A stretch of 27,823 nt of DNA from Tenderia sp965602225 (lineage in GTDB: Bacteria; Pseudomonadota; Gammaproteobacteria; Tenderiales; Tenderiaceae): contig CBFCYE010000033.1 in the NCBI GenBank assembly GCA_965602225.1, forward strand, positions 1 through 27,823, written 5' to 3'. A program made the translations under genes and the position numbers. A model generated the notes under the pieces. The model was not told the DNA's origin, ran no database searches, and worked only from the letters and a program-made list of their open reading frames with translations. This document shows, piece by piece, positions 1 to 7,748 of this stretch (position 1 is its first letter; each line of letters opens with the position of its first letter).

Positions 1-60
1 CACGTTAACAGCGGCGAAACAGGCCTCGTCAGTTTTTTAAGCAAAGTTAACGAGGATTAA
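1..60 (+). CDS. Possible 3' end of an upstream gene (partial)
   Basis: Reading frame 1 is open from the window edge for 19 codons and ends in TAA at 58-60; the last residues read SGETGLVSFLSKVNED. A terminator-like hairpin follows about 36 bases later, which fits the end of a transcription unit. The fragment is too short to assign to a family, and frame 2 is also open to a TAA at 38-40, so the reading frame itself is uncertain. It does not resemble the C-terminus of GuaB or GuaA, the neighbours of xseA in E. coli. Confidence 0.35.
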   Translation, partial: HVNSGETGLVSFLSKVNED

Positions 61-96
61 AACCATGCGATCAACGCAGACAAAAGTTTTTGAGGG

Positions 97-114
97 CGCC
101 CACTGGGCGTTTTT
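97..114 (+). terminator. Rho-independent terminator-like hairpin
   Basis: CGCCC (97-101), a 3-base loop ACT and GGGCG (105-109) form a short, all-GC stem followed directly by five T (110-114). It would close the upstream unit and separate it from the surface-protein operon, whose first good start is at 256. The stem is only 5 bp, so strength is uncertain. Confidence 0.5.
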
Positions 115-255
115 GCACATCAAAGTACTGACATTAGTACGGGGGTCACCGCCATGAAAACGAGGCAGGAACAAGATACAGAAAACATTAATCAACATTT
201 GAAATTGAAATCAAAAATCCAGCCAGGGATTTGGCAAACAACTAGGAGAAATACA
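115..255 (+). promoter_or_regulatory. Leader and ribosome binding site of the surface-protein operon
   Basis: This stretch lies between the terminator-like hairpin and the chosen start at 256, so the operon promoter should lie here unless transcription reads through. I see no convincing -35/-10 pair. A small inverted repeat, GTACT (125-129) and AGTAC (136-140), could form a hairpin. AGGAG at 244-248 is a good Shine-Dalgarno sequence 7 bases before ATG 256 and decides that start. An in-frame ATG at 154 would add 34 polar residues in front of the signal peptide and is unlikely. Confidence 0.4.
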
Positions 256-1395
256 ATGAAAACTCCAAGGTCCATCACAAGGCTAGCCGGTGTATGCACC
301 GCAGCCTTGTTAATAACAGCAATACCGCAGGAGGTTTTTGCGGTTGCTTCAAACATCACCGTCAGCAATACGGCAACGGTGGATTATGAAATCAGCTCAG
401 TCGCACAGACACAAATAACCTCAGGGGCGGCTACTTTTGTCGTCGATAAAAAGGTCGATGTGTTGGTGGAAAATCTGGATGGTGCAGCCGTATTAGTTGC
501 ACCAGCTCAGACAACCGTGGTCTTGAAATTTCGTATTACCAACCAGGGTAACGATGTACAAGACATACGTCTGACCCCCACTGCCCTTGCCGGTGCTGCA
601 GCCAAATATGGCGGAACCGACAACTTTGATGTTACTGCCTTCAAAGTCTATGAGGATGATGTTAGTGATAACGAAACCTGGAATGGTACCGGCACTGAAA
701 CGGACATCACTGCCGATCCATATATCGATGAGCTGGCAGCCGCGGGGACCAAGGTTATATTCCTGGTCGGTACTGTTCCTTCATCTCAGGCTGATGCATC
801 AATCGCCTCGTACTACCTGGAAGCACAGGTTGGTGTAGGTGGTGGCGCCGCTGCTAAAGGTGCCGCTGAAACGGCGACCGGTGACGGCACGGTCGATACT
901 GCTGGCAGTGTCGATATCGTCTTTGCCGACAGCACTGGTGACAACAGTGATGCCGCTCGTGATGGTAAACACACCTTGCAAGGTGAGTGGAAGGTTGCCA
1001 GTGCCAGTTTGACCGTTACCAAATCATCGGTGGTCATCAGCGATGGTTTCAGTGCATCAAACTTCAAGCGTATCCCGGGGGCGATAGTCGAATATCGTAT
1101 TGATATCGATAATACCGGTGGCACAGATGCGACCAACGTAACGATTGCCGATGACCTGTCTGGTGAACTGGCTAATATCACCTTCGCGGTGGGTCAATAT
1201 AATACCGGTGCCGATGAAATTGAGGTCACTGCAGATCTCGATGGAACGCCGGTTGTTACAACCCGCACCCAAGAGCTAGCTGGTGCCGACGGTGGTGATT
1301 ACCACGAAACCACTGCAAATACCGTCACCGTCTCCGGCCTGACGGTCGCTGCGGGCACCAAAACACGCGTTGCGTTTCGGGTCACCATCGACTAA
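256..1395 (+). CDS. Exported DUF11-type (conserved repeat domain) protein, 379 aa
   Basis: Small secreted protein, first gene of the three-gene surface operon. Residues 1-29 are a classical signal peptide (basic start, hydrophobic core, cleavage after VFA). The mature N-terminus begins SNITVSNTATVDYEISS and continues into FVVDKKVDV, a pattern I associate with widespread proteobacterial DUF11-annotated proteins. The middle is acidic and beta-rich (AYID-like ...PYIDELAA, ...VDIVFADSTGDNSDAARDG). From about residue 250 there is a DUF11-like Ig-fold domain with VVISDGFSASNFKRIPGAIV (259-278), matching the C-terminus of the giant protein two genes downstream. There are no cysteines beyond the signal peptide, no membrane anchor and no catalytic motif. 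The stop is 3 bases before the next start, so translation is probably coupled. The function is not established; an adaptor or minor surface subunit is my inference. The start is set by AGGAG 7 bases upstream. Confidence 0.85.
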   Translation: MKTPRSITRLAGVCTAALLITAIPQEVFAVASNITVSNTATVDYEISSVAQTQITSGAATFVVDKKVDVLVENLDGAAVLVAPAQTTVVLKFRITNQGNDVQDIRLTPTALAGAAAKYGGTDNFDVTAFKVYEDDVSDNETWNGTGTETDITADPYIDELAAAGTKVIFLVGTVPSSQADASIASYYLEAQVGVGGGAAAKGAAETATGDGTVDTAGSVDIVFADSTGDNSDAARDGKHTLQGEWKVASASLTVTKSSVVISDGFSASNFKRIPGAIVEYRIDIDNTGGTDATNVTIADDLSGELANITFAVGQYNTGADEIEVTADLDGTPVVTTRTQELAGADGGDYHETTANTVTVSGLTVAAGTKTRVAFRVTID

Positions 1396-1398
1396 ACC

Positions 1399-4300
1399 AT
1401 GATGGCCCTTTTAGCACATGCATTGCAGACTTTCAGCGCTGGCTTCACCGCCAGCCTGAAGGCTGCTTTGCGTCTGCCAACGCTGTTTCTACTAACATGC
1501 CTGGCCACAATGACTTTGTGGTCAGGCCTTTCTTTTGCAGTACCCGCTGGTACCATTATCAGCAACACAGCCGAAATCAGTTTCGATGTCAGCTCAACAA
1601 CTTACACATTATTAACAAACACAGACGAATTCATAGTCGAGTCCATCTTGCCGGCAGATACTGGAAGTCTTGCAGTTACTGGGCTCGCAACCACCAACCT
1701 CTATCCCGGCTCTGGTGGAACACTAAACATCAATCTCGAAAACAGCGGCAACAATACGCTTGAAAATGGTTTCCTCACCATTACCACCGCCGCAAATGTC
1801 CAGCTCGATCTAAGTGGCGCTGGTGCAACACTGGTCAGCGAATCAACAAACAGCAACATGAATACACGCGCATTTGCCACCAACAGCGCCACAACCACAC
1901 GCGAATACTCCATCGACAATATTGCAGTGGCAGGCAATGAGACCTACCAGGCTGTGATCAGCCTGCCTTTGGATATCAGTACTGATAGCAATCTCGTCAC
2001 TATCCAATACCGAGCCAATAACCAGGACATTAGCCAACAAGAGACTACGCTAAACATCAGCTCACGTAGCGAAGGCAAGCTGCAACTGCTGCAATACTCA
2101 ACTGATGCTGATGCCACACCATTGCAGATCAAACAACCCAGCTACAAAAACACGGATGGCATTTTTGTTAACTTACCCATACCAAAACTGGAAGGCTCAG
2201 CCAGTACACTGATAACAGATGCGCCAATCACATTAAAAGAGGCGCGTAAATTTAATCACAACCAGGTTATTTATATCCGCCTTGAAGACCATGATCAAAA
2301 CACCAACAAATCCGCTGCTGAGGTAATAGAGGTTGCATTCTCAATTACCAAAGATGGTGAGTCCGAAACATTTCGTCTGACAGAAAATGATGCCAATAGT
2401 GGTGTCTTCACCGGTTATGTGCTTCTGGATATTGACACGGTAAAACAGAACGACGGCATGCTGGAAGTTCACCCTGATACCGAAGTCGACTTTAACTACA
2501 CCGATCTGATTGATAATAGCGATGCCAGTCTGCAGGTTGTGCTGGTCGACCCCTTTGGAGTCCTATTTGATAGCGCAACCGGTCAATACCTGAATGGCTA
2601 TACCGTGCACATGATTAACACAGTCACAGGTCAACCTGCAGCAGTCTATAGTGATGATGGCATTAGCAGCTACCCTGCCACTGTTGTGACGGGTGGCAGC
2701 GTTACCGATAGCAGTGGTGCTATCTATTATTTCTCAGATGGCGCCTACCGCTTTCCCTTTGCACCGGTAGGCAATTACAAACTGGTTATCGAGCCACCCG
2801 CAGCCGCCCAATATCGTTGGCCTTCAAACAAAGCGTCAGATCTGATTAATCAACTACCCAATGCACCATATTCAATCACGCTTGGTTCACGTGGTGAAAA
2901 CTTTCCTCTGGTGGCCGGACCACCACTACACATTGATATTCCGGTCGACGCAATCAACACGCAGATGTATATCCAGCGCAGCGCCAGCAAAGACAAGGTT
3001 GCTCCCGGTGACTTTATCCAATACAACGTCAGCCTGGAAAATGTCGCCAACGTTGCAATCAACGATGTAATTCTCACTGACACCCTGCCACATGGTTTCC
3101 GGGTTCAGACTGACTCACTGCTGATCAATGACGCTGCAGCTGCAAGCCCTGCCGTTTCGCAAGACGGCCAGCAAATCACTTTCAACCTCGGCAATATAAA
3201 TAGTGGCGACATCAACACCATTGAGTATGTTGCTGCTGTCGGCGCAGTAAACAAGCGCAGCACCTCAAGCAGCAGCCATGCCACTGCCAATGGTGGCGCC
3301 GCAAGCTCAAATGCAGCAGAACACAACGTACAAATCCTCGATGAACTGATGCGCAGTCACGCCCTGCTGATGGGCCAGGTAATAATAAATCCTCGTGACG
3401 ATGAAAACCAGAATGGGCCACGCCAAGGCCTTGCCGGTGCACGTATCTACATGGAAGATGGTCGTTATGCAGTCACCGACAAACGCGGCATGTATCACTT
3501 TGAAGATGTCAGCCCAGGCAGTCATGTCCTACAACTCGATCTCGATACAATCCCAGAACAATATGAGGTGCTGTTAAAAGAAAATAACAGCCGCTTTGCC
3601 GGTCGCGCCTGGTCACAGTTCGTTGACGTTCAGGGTGGCACACTGTGGCGCACAGATTTTCATATTGCCAACAAACCTGTTCCAGAAGGAAACATCTCAA
3701 TCCAGATCAGCAACAAGACACAACGGATTAACGGTGATATCCCCTACCTGATAGATATTCATAGCGAAACCGTTAGCATTGAAAATATGCGTCTCAACAT
3801 TTTGATCCCTGAAGGCAGTAGCTACAAAGCTGGCAGCAGCACTTTTGATGACCAAGCAATCAGTGATCCAAGCGTCAGTGACAACATGCTCACTTACCGA
3901 CTTGGCAATGCCGAGGCTAGCAACTGGGACAAATCACTCAGTTTCACTGTCACCCCGGCAGCATCTAAAAAAAGCAATGAAATGATCAGCAAAGCCTTCA
4001 TGCTTTTCAATACAGCATCTAAACGCAACCAACGTACCCCCGTGACTGATCATGTCATCGTCAATGATCAAATAGAATTCGATCAGCTGGTGGTTAAAAA
4101 AGTAGTGCTAGATATCAGCTACAAAAAAGGTGAGGATCAAATCAGCACTGAGGACAAACAAACCATCATCCGCTTTGCAGAAAAAGCCAAAGTTCTAAAG
4201 GATCTGCGAATTCACGCTGTTGGCCATTCAGACAACCTGCCGGTTAAATGGATCGGTTCGGTGGAACGCTTCGGCGACAACTACAACCTTTCTGCCCATC

Positions 4301-7300
4301 GCGCCAAGGTGGTTGCCAATGAGTTGCGCGACCTGCTAAATCTCCCCCCCAGCCAAATTACCATAGAAGGTCGCGGCCCTGATGAGCCTATCGCCGACAA
4401 CACCACAGAAGCTGGCCGTGCCGCCAATCGCCGGGTGGAGATCTATATATATAGAGTTGACAGCAAGATTGATAATAGTCTTCCCATCAAAGCTAGCGAA
4501 GGAAAACGTCTCGAAATCACCACCAAGGGCAAAGACCCTGCAAGCGTATCAACCACCGCATCTAGTGTTAAGGAAAACCCAGCACACAACATGATCTATG
4601 ATGCCAACTGGCTAAAAGATAAAGATGACAAAATCGAATGGTTGCAACCTGCTGCCAATGTCTTGCCTAAACAAACCAGCACAGAGATCAGCATCAAACA
4701 TCATAAAGACCACAAACTCGATGTCATGCTAAATGGTAAACCTGTGCAGCGTGTCAACTATGAAGGCATGCTCAAAAACAATAATGGAGCTGGCCTGAGC
4801 CAGTGGCAGGGTGTCGATTTACTGATTGGCAGTAACGTATTTGAAGCCACCATTACAGATAAATCAGGCAGCATTATTAAACAGATCACACGCCAGGTTC
4901 ATGTCTCTGGCGCTGCTGACACAGCACAACTGGTAAAAGACAAATCCACACTGATTGCCGATGGTCGTAGCCAACCAATCATTGCATTAAAAGTGCTGGA
5001 TAAAGACGGCCAACCACTACGCCCGGGCATGCGCGGACAGATCAGTATCAAACCACCCTATCAGATCGCCAGCAACAGCAATTTCAATATTGAGAACATG
5101 CCCGGCACTGCCATGCAAGACAAACACAGCTTCACTGTTGAAGCCGATGGCATCGCCCTGATTAAACTTGAACCCACCAATAAAACCGGTGAGGTTGAAC
5201 TTGATTTGGTCACGCCAAATCAACGCCAACAAATCATCAAGGCAAAACTAAAAACAGAACAACGTGACTGGATTCTGGTTGGTCTGGCCGAAGGCACCAC
5301 AGGCTATGACACCGTGTTGGGTAACAAAGAGGCACTTGGTGCCGCAACCAAACAGGATCACCTCTATCAGGATGGCCGCATCGCCTTCTTTGCCAAGGGC
5401 CAGGTATTAGGTAAATGGTTATTAACCATGGCCTATGACAGCGACAAACAACGCATCGAGGGCGAAGACCCCAACATCAATCAAAGCATTGATCCAGGCA
5501 GCTACTACACCATCTACGGTGACAGCAGCAACAATGGCAATGATGCCCAGAGCAGTGAAAAACTCTATCTGATGATAGAGCGTGATAATTTCTATCTACT
5601 ATTTGGTGACTACGCCACTGACTTTAATCAAACCGAACTGGCCAGTTATAGCCGCACCCTGACCGGCATCAAGACACGCTTTGAGGGTGACAATCTCGAC
5701 ATCGCCATTTTCACCAGCCAGACCAATCAGTCATTTGTAAAAGAAGAGTTCCGCGGCGAATCACGTTCAGGCCCCTACCCGCTCTCGCGCAGCAACATCG
5801 CCATGAACACCGAAAAGGTGGTGATAGAAACACGAGACCGTTTCCGCAGTGAAGAAATTATTGAAACAGTCGAACTGGCACGTCACAGCGACTATGACAT
5901 TGATTACCGCAACGGCACGATCACCTTCCGCAAACCCGTATTCAGCATTAATGAAAATATGGATCATGTCTTTGTCGTCATCAAATATGAAGCATTTGAT
6001 GATGCCGATGAACGGGCCACCTATGGCGGTCGTGCCAAGCTTAAGATCAATGACAATCTCAGTGTCGGCGTCACCCACGTCAATGAAGGCCGCACTGGTG
6101 GCGAAGCCAAACTAGGTGGTGTGGATGTAGATTATAAAGCGACTGAAAACACCAAGATTCATATTGAAGCTGCCAGAACAATTGATAACAACATCCTTGG
6201 TGCCAATGGCCAGGGTGATGCCTATACCGCTGAGATAGAACATCAGACCAAGACTAGCAACAGCAAAGCTTATGTCCGCGAAACCGACACAGGTTTTGGC
6301 CTGGGACAAACCAATGGTTCGGAAGACAGCAGCCGCAAGATCGGCGCCGAGACTAGCGTAAAAATCACTGATAAAGTTAACATCAACGCTCAGGCCTATC
6401 GCCAGGAACAAACGGCCACCAAAGCTACCCGTGACCTGGCCGAAGCCGAGGCATCACTTAACCTAGATATAGCCACACTACGCTTAGGTGCCCGCACAGC
6501 CATAGATCAACGAGGCGATGGCAGCGAACAGAAATCAGAACAGATCACTGCCGGTGCAAGCAAAGGCTTTTTTGGAAACAAACTGGTTACTCGCATCGAC
6601 CATGAAGAAAACATCAATGACGACAACAGCATTGATTACCCAGATCGCACCCGCCTCGGCGTCGATCTACGCATTGGCGACAACACCACCCTGTTTGCCG
6701 AACAAGAAATCAGCGACGGCCAAACCCGTGATACACGCAGCACCCTGCTAGGCATCAAGTCCAGCCCATGGGATGGCGGCACACTCTACACCGGCGTGAC
6801 CAATTCACAATCTAATGAGGGTGAATCCACCAGCGCCAATATCGCCGGCACACAAACCTGGCAGCTGTCTGATGCCTGGTCGTTGGATATCGGCGCCGAG
6901 CAATCCAAACTGCTAAGCGTTTCAGCCGGCAACCAGCTCAACAACAATATGCCCTTTGCCAGTGGCGCAGGCGAAGACTTTACTGCTGCCTCGGTGGGAC
7001 TGACCTATATGGCCGGTGACTGGATGTGGGCGTCACGCATCGAGAACCGCAATGGTGATATGGAAGACCGTCGTTCACTTTCAACCTCAGTCCAAACGAC
7101 ACCTAATGCATCACTCTCTACCCTTACCAGCCTGCAATACAGCGAAAGCAACCAAGCTGCAGGCACAAAACAGACCAGCACAAACATTGGCCTGGGCCTG
7201 GCCTATCGCCCCAGCGCCTCAAAATGGATTCTGCTCGACAAGCTTGAACTGCAAAGAGATGACACTACCGGCAGCAGTTTTGATAATGAAACCAAACGCA

Positions 7301-7704
7301 TCATCAACATGTTTCACGCCAACTACAAAACAGGCCGCTGGCAGTTGTCGTTGCAATATGGTGCCAAGGCAATTCGCGAGATTATCAAGCTGAAAACATA
7401 CAGCAGCTTTACCGACCTGACAGGTTTTGAAACCCGTTATGATCTAACCAGTAAGTGGGACATTGGCCTGCACGGCAATGTACTGCGTAGCAGAGAGCTG
7501 AACCAATACGATTACAACAGTGGCCTCTCTATTGGTCATTATCTAGCTAAGAATATCTGGATCAGCCTGGGTTATAACTTCACTGGTTTCCGCGATGAAG
7601 ACTTCTCGCGCAGCAATTACACCAGCGAAGGATGGTTTATGAAGTTCCGTATCAAGTTCGATCAACAATCGGTGAAAGAAGGCCTGGAATGGCTAAAGAA
7701 CTAA
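1399..7704 (+). CDS. Giant DUF11/CnaB/OmpA protein with putative outer-membrane beta-barrel, 2101 aa
   Basis: Likely outer-membrane and peptidoglycan-linked surface protein. A long signal peptide ends near residue 47 (LSFA). Then, in order: a DUF11-like N-terminal domain (ISNTAEISFDVSS, ~50-220), similar to the start of gene 1; a beta-sandwich with TENDANSGVFTG (~275-370); a CnaB-like region (DPFGVLFDSATGQ, ~380-480); a DUF11 repeat (~520-640); an SdrD/CnaB-like domain (~655-730); another DUF11-like domain; an OmpA domain (~895-1020) with NLSAHRA and GRGPDEPIADN, keeping the Arg and a nearby Asp expected to bind diaminopimelate; an Ig/Big-1-like region (~1150-1250); and from ~1290 about 800 residues of alternating amphipathic strands ending in FMKFRIKFDQ. 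That last part contains GPYPL (~1458) and SDYDIDYRNGTITF (~1497). It starts 3 bases after gene 1 with no clear Shine-Dalgarno, suggesting coupling. The barrel call rests on strand pattern and is inference. Confidence 0.8.
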   Translation: MMALLAHALQTFSAGFTASLKAALRLPTLFLLTCLATMTLWSGLSFAVPAGTIISNTAEISFDVSSTTYTLLTNTDEFIVESILPADTGSLAVTGLATTNLYPGSGGTLNINLENSGNNTLENGFLTITTAANVQLDLSGAGATLVSESTNSNMNTRAFATNSATTTREYSIDNIAVAGNETYQAVISLPLDISTDSNLVTIQYRANNQDISQQETTLNISSRSEGKLQLLQYSTDADATPLQIKQPSYKNTDGIFVNLPIPKLEGSASTLITDAPITLKEARKFNHNQVIYIRLEDHDQNTNKSAAEVIEVAFSITKDGESETFRLTENDANSGVFTGYVLLDIDTVKQNDGMLEVHPDTEVDFNYTDLIDNSDASLQVVLVDPFGVLFDSATGQYLNGYTVHMINTVTGQPAAVYSDDGISSYPATVVTGGSVTDSSGAIYYFSDGAYRFPFAPVGNYKLVIEPPAAAQYRWPSNKASDLINQLPNAPYSITLGSRGENFPLVAGPPLHIDIPVDAINTQMYIQRSASKDKVAPGDFIQYNVSLENVANVAINDVILTDTLPHGFRVQTDSLLINDAAAASPAVSQDGQQITFNLGNINSGDINTIEYVAAVGAVNKRSTSSSSHATANGGAASSNAAEHNVQILDELMRSHALLMGQVIINPRDDENQNGPRQGLAGARIYMEDGRYAVTDKRGMYHFEDVSPGSHVLQLDLDTIPEQYEVLLKENNSRFAGRAWSQFVDVQGGTLWRTDFHIANKPVPEGNISIQISNKTQRINGDIPYLIDIHSETVSIENMRLNILIPEGSSYKAGSSTFDDQAISDPSVSDNMLTYRLGNAEASNWDKSLSFTVTPAASKKSNEMISKAFMLFNTASKRNQRTPVTDHVIVNDQIEFDQLVVKKVVLDISYKKGEDQISTEDKQTIIRFAEKAKVLKDLRIHAVGHSDNLPVKWIGSVERFGDNYNLSAHRAKVVANELRDLLNLPPSQITIEGRGPDEPIADNTTEAGRAANRRVEIYIYRVDSKIDNSLPIKASEGKRLEITTKGKDPASVSTTASSVKENPAHNMIYDANWLKDKDDKIEWLQPAANVLPKQTSTEISIKHHKDHKLDVMLNGKPVQRVNYEGMLKNNNGAGLSQWQGVDLLIGSNVFEATITDKSGSIIKQITRQVHVSGAADTAQLVKDKSTLIADGRSQPIIALKVLDKDGQPLRPGMRGQISIKPPYQIASNSNFNIENMPGTAMQDKHSFTVEADGIALIKLEPTNKTGEVELDLVTPNQRQQIIKAKLKTEQRDWILVGLAEGTTGYDTVLGNKEALGAATKQDHLYQDGRIAFFAKGQVLGKWLLTMAYDSDKQRIEGEDPNINQSIDPGSYYTIYGDSSNNGNDAQSSEKLYLMIERDNFYLLFGDYATDFNQTELASYSRTLTGIKTRFEGDNLDIAIFTSQTNQSFVKEEFRGESRSGPYPLSRSNIAMNTEKVVIETRDRFRSEEIIETVELARHSDYDIDYRNGTITFRKPVFSINENMDHVFVVIKYEAFDDADERATYGGRAKLKINDNLSVGVTHVNEGRTGGEAKLGGVDVDYKATENTKIHIEAARTIDNNILGANGQGDAYTAEIEHQTKTSNSKAYVRETDTGFGLGQTNGSEDSSRKIGAETSVKITDKVNINAQAYRQEQTATKATRDLAEAEASLNLDIATLRLGARTAIDQRGDGSEQKSEQITAGASKGFFGNKLVTRIDHEENINDDNSIDYPDRTRLGVDLRIGDNTTLFAEQEISDGQTRDTRSTLLGIKSSPWDGGTLYTGVTNSQSNEGESTSANIAGTQTWQLSDAWSLDIGAEQSKLLSVSAGNQLNNNMPFASGAGEDFTAASVGLTYMAGDWMWASRIENRNGDMEDRRSLSTSVQTTPNASLSTLTSLQYSESNQAAGTKQTSTNIGLGLAYRPSASKWILLDKLELQRDDTTGSSFDNETKRIINMFHANYKTGRWQLSLQYGAKAIREIIKLKTYSSFTDLTGFETRYDLTSKWDIGLHGNVLRSRELNQYDYNSGLSIGHYLAKNIWISLGYNFTGFRDEDFSRSNYTSEGWFMKFRIKFDQQSVKEGLEWLKN

Positions 7705-7748
7705 GCCACTTAGGCGGACATATAAATAGGTATATATAAAAAAGTGTT

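Noticed and set aside
3..55. Two mutually exclusive stems, CGTTAAC(3-9)/GTTAACG(46-52) and CCTCGT(24-29)/ACGAGG(50-55)
   Set aside because: They could look like a switch, but short stems arise by chance, the region is probably coding, and the window edge cuts it.
1..120. Possible cyclic-di-GMP (GEMM) riboswitch because of GCAAAG and a TAAAACC-like stretch before a terminator
   Set aside because: The core GEMM blocks (GGCAAACC, a GNRA-capped stem and its receptor) do not line up, and the first 60 bases read as a plausible protein C-terminus.
154..255. N-terminal extension of gene 1 from ATG 154
   Set aside because: It would place 34 polar residues before a clear signal peptide, while ATG 256 has AGGAG at the right distance.
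4441..4455. ATATATATA run inside gene 2 as a possible promoter
   Set aside because: It simply encodes the IYIYR strand closing the OmpA domain, and no gene starts after it.
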